This document shows, piece after piece, positions 18,016 to 32,896 of a stretch of 64,000 bases of DNA (positions are counted from its first letter, which is position 1; every line of letters starts with the position of its first letter). The stretch lies in the NCBI GenBank assembly GCA_016712865.1, contig JADJQH010000008.1, forward strand, positions 1,054,001-1,118,000, in the 5' to 3' direction. Below the pieces are notes generated by a model, which was not told where the DNA came from, searched no databases, and saw only the letters and a program-made list of their open reading frames with translations. Source of the stretch: Dokdonella sp. (lineage in GTDB: Bacteria > Pseudomonadota > Gammaproteobacteria > Xanthomonadales > Rhodanobacteraceae). The translations under genes were made by a program, and so were the position numbers.

Positions 18016-18048
18016 CCGTTCGTGGTGAGCTCGTCGAACCATGAACGG
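18016..18048. repeat. Family C palindromic repeat, single copy
   Basis: A 33-bp imperfect palindrome: CCGTTCGTGG, a 13-base loop, then CCATGAACGG. It is the same unit that is arrayed at 27679-27864 and 28236-28508. Confidence 0.85.
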
Positions 18049-18113
18049 AATCAGGGCTTTGCATATTCATCCTTCAACCTGCTCAAAGCGAACGGGGCTT
18101 GATCTGCGTTGCC

Positions 18114-18413
18114 CTACCGCGTTTGTCGGGCCTGCGCCTCGGCAAACGCGGCCAGTTCTTCGGCGCTTGCTTCGCGCTGGTGGCGGGATTTCCATTGCGC
18201 AAACGGCATGCCGTAAATGCGTTCGCGCGCCTGATCCTTGTCCAAAGTGACACCACGCGCGTCGGCCGCTTCGCGGTACCAGTCGGCCAGGCAATTGCGG
18301 CAAAAGCCCGCATGCGTCATCAGGCTGATGTTCTGCACGTCGCTGCGCGCGGCCAAGTGCTCCAGCAGGCGACGGAATGCCGCCGCCTCAAGTTCGGTGC
18401 TGATATCGCTCAT
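18114..18413 (-). CDS. DUF1244 family protein
   Basis: A 99-residue soluble protein of family DUF1244. The signature is complete: NISLMTHAGFCRNCLADWYR, then RERIYGMPFAQWKSRHQ. The two cysteines (CRNC) could bind metal. The family is widespread in proteobacteria but its role is not established. It lies downstream of the osmC-like gene on the same strand (51-base gap) and may share its transcript. Confidence 0.88.
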   Translation of the reverse strand: MSDISTELEAAAFRRLLEHLAARSDVQNISLMTHAGFCRNCLADWYREAADARGVTLDKDQARERIYGMPFAQWKSRHQREASAEELAAFAEAQARQTR

Positions 18414-18464
18414 GGCTGGCTCCGCCGTGGTGGGTCTCGATGTGCGCCATGTTAACGCGGGCGA

Positions 18465-18935
18465 TCAACGGGTAACCGGCGTGCAAACCACTTCGGCCAG
18501 AATACTGTGGGCGATGAAGCATTCTTCATGCGCGGCATGGTGCATGGCCGTGATTTCATCATCCGACGGCACGCGGTCACCGCCGAAGCGCGCATCGGGC
18601 GACAGATCGATCCGCGTGATCGCCATTTTTCCGTTGGCGTTCCTTGCCATCGTGCCGCGTGCCGCGTCGGTGTACGCGGTGACGACGAAGCCCCGTTTGG
18701 CGGCAATCGAGAGGAACCAGAGCATGTGGCAACTCGATACGCTGGCGACGAAGGCTTCCTCCGGATCAACCGCCGCAGGCGATGACATCGGCACAGGCAC
18801 CACGGAGGGTGAAGCGGAGGCAATTACCACGCTGCCGCCGTCGAAGGACCAACTGTGATTGCGGCTGTAGCGGTTGTCGGTGAAGGCTTCACCATCGGCC
18901 AATTGCCAGTGGATGGTGGCGTCATGGTTGGGCAT
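18465..18935 (-). CDS. OsmC-family thiol peroxidase-like protein
   Basis: A 156-residue OsmC-fold protein. Family members reduce organic hydroperoxides with two cysteines. Both are present: SSCHMLWFLSIAAKRG (first) and HEECFIAHS (second). It reads as the OsmC/YhfA-like general group rather than Ohr itself. The start ATG at 18935 fits the family's N-terminus (DATIHWQL). It is followed by the DUF1244 gene. Confidence 0.88.
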   Translation of the reverse strand: MPNHDATIHWQLADGEAFTDNRYSRNHSWSFDGGSVVIASASPSVVPVPMSSPAAVDPEEAFVASVSSCHMLWFLSIAAKRGFVVTAYTDAARGTMARNANGKMAITRIDLSPDARFGGDRVPSDDEITAMHHAAHEECFIAHSILAEVVCTPVTR

Positions 18936-19108
18936 GGAGACTCCGTGAGTTCGGGTCGGATCTTCCCGTCCAGTGGAACAGAAACGGCGATTCTAGTGAG
19001 GGTCCACTTGCTGGTCTCGACACGGTGCCAAACGTGCCCGCTTGGGTTGAGGGCTGCGCGCCCTGCCGGTCAATCCGCCTTGCCGTCGGCGGCATTGTCC
19101 GCAAATGT

Positions 19109-19137
19109 TTGAGCCTTCGGGGCCGGGAAGGGATAAT
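19109..19137 (+). promoter_or_regulatory. Putative sigma-70 promoter of folD
   Basis: TTGAGC at 19109-19114 (4 of 6) and GATAAT at 19132-19137 (5 of 6) are exactly 17 bases apart and 25 bases upstream of the folD ATG. Confidence 0.55.
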
Positions 19138-19161
19138 GCGCGCCCCATCGCAGGAGTTGCA

Positions 19162-20016
19162 ATGAAGGCACGGCTGCTGGACGGCAAGCGCATTGCCGAT
19201 GAACTGCTGGATCGGCTCGCCGCGCGGGTCGGCGCGCGCGTGCAAGCAGGCAAGGTTCGCCCCGGTTTGGCAGTGGTGCTGGTCGGTGATGAGGCAGCAT
19301 CCGCGGTCTACGTGCGCAACAAGCGGCGTGCCTGCGCACGCGTTGGTTTTGCCTCGCATGATTTCGATCTGCCAGCCAACACGCCGGAATCCGAACTGGC
19401 GGCGCTGATCGATCGCCTCAACGCGGACCCGGCCATCCACGGAATCCTCGTGCAGTTGCCTTTGCCTGCACATGTCGATGCCAATGCCTTGATCAACCGC
19501 ATCGATCCGCAAAAAGACGTGGATGGTTTCCAGGCGGAAAACGTCGGGCGCCTGGTGCTTCGCCAGCGCGGTTTGCGCCCGTGTACCTCGAAAGGAGTGA
19601 TGACACTGCTGGCCAATACGGACCTTCCAGTACGCGGCAAGCATGCGGTCGTGGTCGGTGTTTCCAACCACGTGGGCCGCCCGCTCGCACTCGAACTCCT
19701 GCTGGCCGGCTGCACCACCACCGTGTGCCATCGCTTCACCCAGGGCTTGGAGCGATTCGTGGGCGATGCCGACATCGTCGTGGTCGCCGTGGGCCGGCCG
19801 GATCTGGTCAAGGGTGAATGGATCAAGCCGGGTGCGGTTGTCATCGATGTCGGTATCAACCGGCGCGAGGACGGCAGTCTTGTCGGCGATGTCGAATTTG
19901 CAAGCGCCGCCGAGCGTGCGGCCTGGATCACCCCGGTTCCCGGTGGAGTGGGGCCGATGACCGTGGCCACGCTGATGGAAAACACGCTGGAGGCGGCGGA
20001 GTCGTTTTTCGACTGA
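19162..20016 (+). CDS. folD: Methylenetetrahydrofolate dehydrogenase/cyclohydrolase
   Basis: A bifunctional cytosolic enzyme that interconverts 5,10-methylene- and 10-formyl-tetrahydrofolate using NADP, supplying one-carbon units for purines. Motifs: [13 protein letters not shown] (catalytic Lys region), [25 protein letters not shown], the Rossmann segment [18 protein letters not shown] and [15 protein letters not shown]. The ATG at 19162 has AGGAG 6 bases upstream and gives 284 residues, the normal length. Its stop directly abuts the stop of the convergent sulfatase gene. Confidence 0.96.
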   Translation: MKARLLDGKRIADELLDRLAARVGARVQAGKVRPGLAVVLVGDEAASAVYVRNKRRACARVGFASHDFDLPANTPESELAALIDRLNADPAIHGILVQLPLPAHVDANALINRIDPQKDVDGFQAENVGRLVLRQRGLRPCTSKGVMTLLANTDLPVRGKHAVVVGVSNHVGRPLALELLLAGCTTTVCHRFTQGLERFVGDADIVVVAVGRPDLVKGEWIKPGAVVIDVGINRREDGSLVGDVEFASAAERAAWITPVPGGVGPMTVATLMENTLEAAESFFD

Positions 20017-23338
<3,322 letters not shown>

Positions 23339-23575
23339 TTGAAGGCCGGGAGCGGGGAATGGGGAATCGAGAATAGGTGCTTTTCACCTCTCCCGCTTGC
23401 GGGAGAGGTCGCGCCAAGGGCGCGGGTGAGGGTGGAGCCAAGGAACGTTCGGAGCCTTGCGCTTGCGTGTTGCACCACCCTCTCCTTCCAGCGGGAGAGA
23501 GAGTTCATTGTCGCGGTAAAAAAGCGGGAATGGGGAAAAGGGAATCGGAAGTAGGCCGGAATTGTCGCGGTCGTT
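23339..23575. repeat. Repeat-rich spacer between guaB and guaA
   Basis: Holds short GGGAATGGGGAAT-type repeats at both edges (about 23355-23375 and 23529-23548). Between them is a palindrome CTCTCCCGCTTGCGGGAGAG (23388-23407) followed by GTCGCGCCAAGGGCGCGGGT, and then a partly complementary CCACCCTCTCCTTCCAGCGG block. No gene is seen. The same GGGAAT motif fills the sucB-lpdA gap. Confidence 0.7.
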
Positions 23576-23593
23576 TTGCAAGAGGTGAGTGCA

Positions 23594-25225
23594 ATGCACG
23601 GTGCTGTAGACGAGCGTGATGCGTGTGGCTCTGACCAATCCCCAATCCTGAATCCCGGATCCCGGCTCCACAGCGACAAAATCCTGATCCTCGATTTCGG
23701 CGCGCAGTACACCCAGCTGATTGCGCGGCGAGTGCGTGAGCTTGGCGTGTATTGCGAGATCTGGGCCTGGGACCACGACCCGGCCGAGATTGCCGCCTTC
23801 GGCGCCCGCGGCATCATCCTTTCCGGCGGGCCGGAATCCACCACGCTGCAGGACGCACCGCGTGCGCCGCAGCAGGTGTTCGATGCGGGATTGCCGATCC
23901 TCGGTATCTGTTATGGGATGCAGACCCTGGCGGCGCAATTGGGTGGCTCCACCGAAGCGGCGGATGCGCGCGAGTTTGGTCACGCCGAAGTGGAAGTCGT
24001 CGCCAGCGACCGCCTGCTGGGTGGCCTGAACGATCATCCGGGCAAGGCACCGCGCCTCAACGTGTGGATGAGCCATGGCGATCATGTCGCAACCGCGCCG
24101 CCCGGGTTCGTGGTCACCGCCTGCACCGATCGCATTCCGGTCGCGGCCATGGCCAACGAGGACAAGCGCTGGTACGGCGTGCAGTTTCATCCGGAAGTCA
24201 CCCACACCATGCAGGGGCAGGCGCTGTTGCGCCGCTTTGTCGTGGACATCTGCGGCTGCGCAACCCTGTGGACGGCAGCCAACATCATCGAAGACCAGAT
24301 CGCCCGCGTGCGCGAGCAGGTCGGCAACGACGAGGTGATCCTCGGCCTATCCGGTGGCGTGGATTCATCCGTCGTCGCCGCGCTCCTGCACAAGGCCATC
24401 GGCAAGCAGCTCACCTGCGTGTTTGTCGATACCGGGCTGCTGCGCTGGCAGGAAGGCGACCAGGTGATGGCCATGTTCGGCGAACACATGGGCGTGAAAG
24501 TGGTTCGCGTCAACGCCGCGGATCGCTATTTTGCCAGGCTCAAGGGCGTCAACGATCCGGAAGCCAAGCGCAAGATCATCGGCAACCTGTTCATCGAGAT
24601 CTTCGATGAGGAATCCGCCAAGCTGGCCAATGCCAAGTGGCTGGCGCAGGGCACCATCTACCCGGACGTGATCGAGTCGGCCGGCAGCAAGACCGGCAAG
24701 GCGCATGTGATCAAGAGCCATCACAATGTCGGTGGCCTGCCCGAGGACATGAAACTCGGCTTGGTCGAACCGCTGCGCGAGCTGTTCAAGGACGAAGTAC
24801 GCCGCCTGGGTGTCGAGCTCGGCCTGCCGCGCACCATGGTCTATCGCCATCCGTTTCCGGGGCCGGGTCTCGGCGTGCGCATCCTCGGCGAGGTGAAACC
24901 CGAGTATGCCGATCTGCTCGCCCGCGCCGACGCCATCTTCATCGATGAACTGCGCAAGGCTGACCTGTACGACAAGACCAGCCAGGCCTTTGCCGTGTTC
25001 CTGCCGGTCAAATCGGTCGGCGTGGTCGGCGACGCCCGCGCCTACGAATGGGTAATCGCCCTGCGCGCCGTGGAAACCATCGACTTCATGACCGCGCACT
25101 GGGCGCACCTGCCGTATGAGTTTCTGGGCAGGGTCTCCAACCGCATCATTAACGAACTGCGCGGCGTCTCGCGCGTGGTCTACGACATCTCCGGCAAGCC
25201 ACCGGCGACGATTGAGTGGGAGTAG
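23594..25225 (+). CDS. guaA: GMP synthase (glutamine-hydrolysing)
   Basis: Makes GMP from XMP, ATP and glutamine. Domains: class I glutamine amidotransferase ([10 protein letters not shown] with nucleophilic Cys; VQFHPEV), the ATP-pyrophosphatase P-loop [10 protein letters not shown] and the C-terminal dimerisation domain ending [11 protein letters not shown]. The ATG at 23594 has AGAGG 8 bases upstream and yields 543 residues. The conserved sequence starts only at [16 protein letters not shown], so about 32 residues precede it, encoded by DNA resembling the GGGAAT/ATTCCC repeats. No ATG lies closer. Confidence 0.95.
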   Translation: MHGAVDERDACGSDQSPILNPGSRLHSDKILILDFGAQYTQLIARRVRELGVYCEIWAWDHDPAEIAAFGARGIILSGGPESTTLQDAPRAPQQVFDAGLPILGICYGMQTLAAQLGGSTEAADAREFGHAEVEVVASDRLLGGLNDHPGKAPRLNVWMSHGDHVATAPPGFVVTACTDRIPVAAMANEDKRWYGVQFHPEVTHTMQGQALLRRFVVDICGCATLWTAANIIEDQIARVREQVGNDEVILGLSGGVDSSVVAALLHKAIGKQLTCVFVDTGLLRWQEGDQVMAMFGEHMGVKVVRVNAADRYFARLKGVNDPEAKRKIIGNLFIEIFDEESAKLANAKWLAQGTIYPDVIESAGSKTGKAHVIKSHHNVGGLPEDMKLGLVEPLRELFKDEVRRLGVELGLPRTMVYRHPFPGPGLGVRILGEVKPEYADLLARADAIFIDELRKADLYDKTSQAFAVFLPVKSVGVVGDARAYEWVIALRAVETIDFMTAHWAHLPYEFLGRVSNRIINELRGVSRVVYDISGKPPATIEWE

Positions 25226-25267
25226 CGGGCTGACCGCGGCAGTGAAGAGGAAGGCTTCGCCTTCGGA

Positions 25268-25852
25268 TCAATCCCAACAGTTTGCCGGTTGATCGTTGAT
25301 GGCGACCCAGAAGCGTGATCCGCTGGGGATGCGGCCTTGGGCCATGAATCCCCAGCCACCCTTCGATCCGTCGCGAGTCCAGCCATCGTGGTGCTCGGCC
25401 ATGCGCCAACCCTCGCCGAAATTCGAGGCGCACCAGGCGTTGGCTTCGTCCTGGCTCGCAAACTGGTCTCCGCGCACGGCATGGGTCAAGGCAATCCGGC
25501 CTCCTGCCCAGCCGGAATAGAAATCGTTGCCCGCTGGAACTTTCGAGGCTGATCCCGCAGCGGCATCGGGGCGGGGCCTGCCGTCCACATTCAGGCAAAG
25601 CACTGGCCGCTCCAGCGAACACGCGGTATCACCTGCATACGCGTTGCAGCTTTGTCCTTCGATCTTTGGTTGACCGTGGCAGCTGACAAGGGTGACATCG
25701 CCACGATCCGCCGCATGGCGCGGCTGCACGCCCCAGGTCATGCCCTTCTTCGCTGCTGATTCCAGATGTATCCCGATTTTTTCGGCTTGGGCGGAAGCCA
25801 TGTGCAGGGCGCACGCGGCAACCACGAAGGCAACAGGCATGATGCGGAACAT
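25268..25852 (-). CDS. Secreted cysteine-rich hypothetical protein
   Basis: Not recognised. A clear signal peptide (MFRIMPVAFVVAACALHMAS, cleavage near AQA) precedes a mature domain of about 170 residues with six cysteines (SCHG, SCNAY, ACSLE, LCLNV, WCASN, NCWD), probably three disulfides. The C-terminal half has conserved-looking WRMAEHHDGW and RFWVAINDQPANCW. No membrane segment or enzyme motif is visible. It is probably periplasmic or secreted. It is monocistronic, between guaA (convergent) and the phospholipase D gene (divergent). Confidence 0.75.
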   Translation of the reverse strand: MFRIMPVAFVVAACALHMASAQAEKIGIHLESAAKKGMTWGVQPRHAADRGDVTLVSCHGQPKIEGQSCNAYAGDTACSLERPVLCLNVDGRPRPDAAAGSASKVPAGNDFYSGWAGGRIALTHAVRGDQFASQDEANAWCASNFGEGWRMAEHHDGWTRDGSKGGWGFMAQGRIPSGSRFWVAINDQPANCWD

Positions 25853-26016
25853 GCGAATCTCCTCGGCTCAGGGAAGAACCGTGCAACGCAATACCATGTC
25901 TTGCGGGGTTGAGCGTACGCCGGGTTCGAAACAGGCGAGCAGGTGACCGGTTGACGCAGACTGCCAAGGTCTGCGACGTTGCCCGCGTGAAACGGCCGCG
26001 TTGACTCCGAGGGCAC

Positions 26017-27585
26017 ATGAGGAAGGCATTCTGGCGCTTGCTTCGCCTGATCGGCATCGGCCTGCTGGTCGTGCTGGTGCTCGTGATCAGTGGCGTCTTG
26101 CTCGCCGATCGCCTCACGCCGCGCGCGACGGGTGCGCCCGGGCATGCGCTGGCGCTTGAGGACGGCCAGACTGAAATCGACCGCGAACTCGCGCCCATGC
26201 TGGCTGCCAATCCAGGCAAGACGGGCGTGCTGATGCTGTCCGATGGCCTGGATGGTTTTTCCTCGCGAGCCGTATCGGCGCGCCGCGCGGGCCGCAGCCT
26301 CGACCTGCAGTACTACATCTGGCATGACGATTTGACCGGGCACCTGCTTGCGCGCGAGGTCTACCGTGCCGCCGAGCGCGGCGTGCGCGTGCGGCTGTTG
26401 CTCGACGACATGAATGCCGAGGGACTCGATCCGAAGCTGATGACGCTCGACGCCCACCCGAACATCGAATTGCGCCTGTACAACCCGTTCCGCAACCGTG
26501 AAGGCATCGGGCGACTGTTCGAGATGGTGCAGCGCGTGTTCAGCGTCAACCACCGCATGCACAACAAGGCCTGGATCGCCGACGGCAGGGTTGCCGTGGT
26601 GGGTGGGCGCAACATCGGCGAGGAATACTTCAGTGCCAATCCCGAGGTCAATTTCCGCGATCTGGACCTGTTGCTGTTCGGGCCGGCGGTCAAGCAGGCC
26701 AGCACCATCTTCGATGACTACTGGAACAGCACGGCTGCGGTGCCGGTTGCCGCACTGGCCAGGAAGAAGCCGGAGCGGATGCGCGAACTGGCCGCGCAAT
26801 TGGAGTCGGAGGCGGCCGGCATCGATGCGCAGCCCTATCTCGAACGACTCGGCCAGTCGCAAGGCATGCGGGCCTACTTGGCGCGCGAACTGGCTCCGCA
26901 TTGGATCGAGTCGGTGCAGATCGTTTCCGATCCACCGCTGAAATGGAAAAGCGACGACCGCAGCGGCTGGCTGGTCGAACCCCTGACGGCCATGCTCAAG
27001 GGCGCGCGGCAAAAGGCCCTGCTGATTTCGCCGTATTTCGTGCCGGGTGAGGAAGGCAGCAACGGACTCAAGGGCCTCGTGGCACGCGGGGTGAGCGTCG
27101 GCGTGGTGACCAACTCGCTGGCGGCGAACGATGTTCCTGCCGTGCACAGCGGATATGCCCGCTATCGTGAGCGACTGCTGCTTGATGGCGTGAGCCTGCA
27201 CGAGATGAAGGCGCGCACCCAGGTTGATTCATCCGGTGTCTTCGGCAGCAGCGGCGCCAGCCTGCACACCAAGGCGTTCGTTGTGGATGATGCGCGAGGA
27301 TTCGTCGGTTCGTTCAACCTTGATCCGCGCTCGGTTGACCTCAACACCGAGATGGGCGTGGTGTTCGAGGATGCCGAGCTGGCGCGTGAACTGCGCAACG
27401 AATATCTGCGCCTGGCCCGGCCGGATCTCAGCTATTGGGTGTACCTCGATGGCGAGGGTCGCTTGCGCTGGCTGGATTGGTCAGAAGCTCCGCCGCTGGT
27501 CTTCGGCACGGAGCCGGATGCCAGCCTGATGCGCAGGCTGCTGGTGGTTGTGCTCGGTTGGCTGCCGATCGAGTCGCAGTTGTAG
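26017..27585 (+). CDS. Phospholipase D family protein, ClsC-like
   Basis: A 522-residue membrane-associated enzyme with two HKD motifs: HNKAWIAD (with VGGRNIGEEYF after it) and HTKAFVVD (with FVGSFNLDPRS). This is the pattern of cardiolipin synthase C, which joins phosphatidylglycerol and phosphatidylethanolamine to make cardiolipin. One N-terminal membrane segment (about residues 9-30) anchors it. The start at 26017 precedes that segment. A partner protein such as YmdB is not adjacent. The other plausible reading is a general phosphatidyltransferase. Confidence 0.87.
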   Translation: MRKAFWRLLRLIGIGLLVVLVLVISGVLLADRLTPRATGAPGHALALEDGQTEIDRELAPMLAANPGKTGVLMLSDGLDGFSSRAVSARRAGRSLDLQYYIWHDDLTGHLLAREVYRAAERGVRVRLLLDDMNAEGLDPKLMTLDAHPNIELRLYNPFRNREGIGRLFEMVQRVFSVNHRMHNKAWIADGRVAVVGGRNIGEEYFSANPEVNFRDLDLLLFGPAVKQASTIFDDYWNSTAAVPVAALARKKPERMRELAAQLESEAAGIDAQPYLERLGQSQGMRAYLARELAPHWIESVQIVSDPPLKWKSDDRSGWLVEPLTAMLKGARQKALLISPYFVPGEEGSNGLKGLVARGVSVGVVTNSLAANDVPAVHSGYARYRERLLLDGVSLHEMKARTQVDSSGVFGSSGASLHTKAFVVDDARGFVGSFNLDPRSVDLNTEMGVVFEDAELARELRNEYLRLARPDLSYWVYLDGEGRLRWLDWSEAPPLVFGTEPDASLMRRLLVVVLGWLPIESQL

Positions 27586-27678
27586 GCACACGCTGCGTTG
27601 ATTGTCGTGGTGATCAGATTTCGACCTTGCCCAGCGTGGGCGCTGAAAAAAGGTCGGCGCAACGCTGGAAAGGGGTTT

Positions 27679-29802
<2,124 letters not shown>

Positions 29803-29838
29803 GTCTGGGCTTCCGTCTTGGCAATGGGTGGCGCGTGG

Positions 29839-31158
29839 TCATTCGGCTGCAGGCGCGCGCGCGACAGCGGCTTCTCCGGTAATGTCCTGCACGCTGCCCA
29901 CGATGGTGTGGGATCGATCATCCCGGTGCAATGCGCGCATGCGGATCCTCAGCGTGCGTTGCCTTCCGATCGCCGATTCGATGCGCACGACCAGTTCCTG
30001 GGGATTTTCCCGGCTGACGCTTGCCAGTGCCAAACGCAAGTGGTCGCGATCGGAGTCGAGGACATGCCCGAGCATGCGATTCAGGGTCACCGGGCTGGCC
30101 GGCGGAAGGTCGAAGATCACATACATCTGTGCAGACCAGATAACATGGTCATTGCGCGATTCGATGCGCCAGGCTCCGACGTTGACACTGGTTTGCGCGT
30201 GTTCGAACAGGCTGACATCACGGTACATGCGACTGACATCGCTGAAGATCGATATCACCGCTTCGACTTCGCCGGAGCTGCCAAAGCGCGGCGTTGCCGA
30301 TGTCTGGATCCACAAGGTTTCGCGGGCACGTGGTGGGCGGATGCCGCAGATCACGCTCTCCACCGGCTTGCCGGTTTCGAATGCGCGAAACCAGGGTTGC
30401 TGGGTTCGCTGCATGGAAACGCCGTTGGCATCGATGAACTGCCATTGGTCCACCCGTTCGGTACCCAGGCTGATCAGCTCGGCTTCGCTGATCTGCAGGA
30501 TTCGGCAGGTCGCCGGATTGGCGGAGATCACGCTGCCGTCGCGGGCGCGGGTGATGACGCCAACATCCACATCGCGTAGCACCTGACGCAGGCTGCTCTC
30601 GGAGCTTCGCAGCAATTCCAGTGCCTGCTGGCGAGGCCCGAGGTCGCGGGTCACGACCAGCACGCGCCGTTGGCCGCTGTCGAGATAGCAGTGGGCATGC
30701 AGTTCAAGGGTTGCCGAGCCCGCGCTGCCATGCGCCAGGGTGGATTCAAAACGCAGCGTGTCGCCGCGATCAAAGGCGGCATTGAGCAAGCTGATGAAAT
30801 CGGGATCGAGGTCGGGGTTGAGGTCGTGGATGGAGCACAACAGCAATTCGGCACGTTCGCGTCGATACAAGCGGCACGCCGCTTCATTGGCATCACGCAG
30901 GCGCCCATCCGCATCATGGATGGTGATGGCATCGGGAACCGCATCGATCAAAGCGCGGTAGCGGGTGGCAATTGCCGCAGTGACTCCGCGCAGCGCGTCA
31001 TGCTGGCTTTGTGCTTCGCTGACGAGCAGGCGCAGTACCGGGTCGATGCCAGTCTGCTCAACCGCCTGGGCGAGTTGCGTCCAGACATCCTGCGGTAGTT
31101 CCGCCTCATTGAGGATGTCTGTTCGACGTGGGTCCGGGGGATTCTTGCGTACGTCCAT
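29839..31158 (-). CDS. PAS-domain protein without output domain
   Basis: A 439-residue soluble protein. Three PAS-like modules are seen: about residues 65-180 (YRALIDAVPDAITIHDADG, ANEAACRLYRRERAEL), 185-315 (LRQVLRDVDVGVITRARDGS, ANPATCRILQISEAEL) and 320-430 (NVGAWRIESRNDHVIWSAQM, IVGSVQDITGE). No histidine kinase, GGDEF, EAL or HTH domain follows, and the frame ends cleanly after the third PAC segment. It may pass its signal to a separate protein. The S51-like gene follows 36 bases later. Confidence 0.8.
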   Translation of the reverse strand: MDVRKNPPDPRRTDILNEAELPQDVWTQLAQAVEQTGIDPVLRLLVSEAQSQHDALRGVTAAIATRYRALIDAVPDAITIHDADGRLRDANEAACRLYRRERAELLLCSIHDLNPDLDPDFISLLNAAFDRGDTLRFESTLAHGSAGSATLELHAHCYLDSGQRRVLVVTRDLGPRQQALELLRSSESSLRQVLRDVDVGVITRARDGSVISANPATCRILQISEAELISLGTERVDQWQFIDANGVSMQRTQQPWFRAFETGKPVESVICGIRPPRARETLWIQTSATPRFGSSGEVEAVISIFSDVSRMYRDVSLFEHAQTSVNVGAWRIESRNDHVIWSAQMYVIFDLPPASPVTLNRMLGHVLDSDRDHLRLALASVSRENPQELVVRIESAIGRQRTLRIRMRALHRDDRSHTIVGSVQDITGEAAVARAPAAE

Positions 31159-31353
31159 GTGCTGGCGGCTCCGATTCTCCCTGCGCGCAGGTGTACGCGT
31201 TCAGCGGGTTGCCCGCTGGCGCCGTGGGTACATGCCTGCAAGATGCATCAACAATCGACCCCTGGGCAATCCGAATGATCGTGCGCTGTGACGTTCAGTC
31301 GATAGCATCGCGCAAATGTTCCCGCTTGTCATGGTGGCGTCCGTGCAGCGGCC

Positions 31354-32250
31354 CTACTGGCTCGCTCGCGCGACCTTGCTTGAGGTTTCGCGCTGGAGTC
31401 GGGCGGAAAGCCAGAGGCCGGTTTCAATCAATGCGGGCAGGTCGATGCCGGTCGCCATGCCCATGCCTTCGAGCATGTAGACCACATCCTCGCTGGCCAC
31501 GTTGCCGGTCGCTCCCTTGGCGTAGGGGCAGCCGCCAACGCCGGAAACTGCGCTGTCAACCACGCGAACTCCCTCTTCGAGGCAGTTCAGCACATTGGCC
31601 AAGGCCTGGCCGCGCGTGTCATGGAAATGCACGGCGAGTGCCTGCATCGGCACTTCGCTGGCTACGGCGCGCAACATCGCGCGCGCCTTCAGCGGAGTGC
31701 CGATGCCGATGGTGTCGCCCAGGGAAATCTCGTAGCAGCCCAGATCGTGCATCTGCCGGGCAACGCGCACCACGTCGGTCACCGGCACATCACCCTGGTA
31801 CGGACAGCCAAGTACGGTCGAGACATAGCCGCGCACACGCACGCCGTCTGCCTTGGCCTGGTCCAGAACGGGCTTGAAGCGTTCGATGGACTCGTCGATC
31901 GAGGCGTTGATGTTCTTGCGACTGAACGCCTCGGAAGCTGCCGTGAACACAGCCACCTCGGCGGCGCCGACCTCGCGCGCGCGCTGGTAACCCTGCAAGT
32001 TGGGCACCAGCACCGGGTAACTGACCCGCGGGTTCTTGTCGATTGCAGCAAACACCTCGGCGGCATCGGCAAGCTGGGGAACCCACTTCGGACTGACGAA
32101 GCTGGTGGCTTCGATGCTGCGCAGTCCGGTGGCGGACAGGCGATTGATCAGCTCGATCTTGGTGGCTGCCGGAATGATGGTCTTTTCATTCTGCAATCCA
32201 TCTCGAGGGCCCACCTCGACGATGCGCACGCGGTCTGCCGAATCGCTCAC
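31354..32250 (-). CDS. liuE: Hydroxymethylglutaryl-CoA lyase
   Basis: Cleaves 3-hydroxy-3-methylglutaryl-CoA to acetoacetate and acetyl-CoA, the last step of leucine breakdown. The 298-residue TIM-barrel enzyme shows VGPRDGLQNE, FVSPKWVPQ, LGDTIGIGTP, the metal ligands AVHFHDTRGQALAN and the catalytic cysteine loop SGVGGCPYAKGATGNVA. The start ATG overlaps the stop of the upstream lipoprotein frame by 4 bases. It closes the liuC-liuD-lipoprotein-liuE operon. mvaB is the alternative name. Confidence 0.94.
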   Translation of the reverse strand: MSDSADRVRIVEVGPRDGLQNEKTIIPAATKIELINRLSATGLRSIEATSFVSPKWVPQLADAAEVFAAIDKNPRVSYPVLVPNLQGYQRAREVGAAEVAVFTAASEAFSRKNINASIDESIERFKPVLDQAKADGVRVRGYVSTVLGCPYQGDVPVTDVVRVARQMHDLGCYEISLGDTIGIGTPLKARAMLRAVASEVPMQALAVHFHDTRGQALANVLNCLEEGVRVVDSAVSGVGGCPYAKGATGNVASEDVVYMLEGMGMATGIDLPALIETGLWLSARLQRETSSKVARASQ

Positions 32251-32896
32251 GATGGATTCCCCGTGCGCCGAGCGCGCCGCTGGCGCTCGTATTCATCGAG
32301 ATCCAGCGTGCTGCGTTTGACCACCGTGTCCGACTTGTCCTCGAACAGGTCCTGCTTGCGCAGCATTTCAAGCACTTCCTGCGGACTGCCCTTGATGTAG
32401 ACGTGCAACTCGTTTGCGGAGCTGTCGACGGTCCCTTCAAGTGCCTTGTCGATGACCAGTCGCGCCGCTTTCCGGCTGTCGACCTGGAATATGCGCAGGC
32501 GATCGCCGCTGCGTTGATAGCGCGCCAGGAAAAACGATTTTTCCGGCGGCGGGGTGATGCCATGCACGGGGTCGAGATCAACCAGGCCTGCCAGCTGGTT
32601 GTCGGCAATGACCAGATAATGCTTGCCGCGGTCGTGCACGAAATTGATCGGGATATGGATCTGCTTGGGTGGCGCGTCCTTCTCCGGGCGTTCGAGGAAA
32701 GGAAGCGGCAATCCTGGTCGACCAGGAAGGCCAGTTCATCCGGTTCACTGGCCGAAGAATCGGCTTCCGATACCCACAAGCCTTTCCAGTCCGGGTCGCA
32801 GGATTCAATCTGGGTGCCCGGTGGCGATTGGAAACGGGTTTCCGTGCAAGCGGCGAGGGCAAGCAGGCTGAGTGCAACCAGCATCATGGATTTCAT
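32247..32896 (-). pseudogene. Putative lipoprotein gene with frameshift
   Basis: The N-terminal part has a lipoprotein signal (MKSMMLVALSLLALAAC, lipobox LAAC) and reads to about DELAFLVDQD. The following 150 residues continue in another frame as PLPFLERPEKDAPPKQ through TGNPS. One missing base in an AA run at 32710-32711 (three As expected) would restore a single 216-residue protein. It lies between liuD and liuE with 4-base overlaps on both sides. Function is unknown. A sequencing error is as likely as real decay. The reading frame after the shift has no sensible start of its own except a TTG. Confidence 0.7.
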
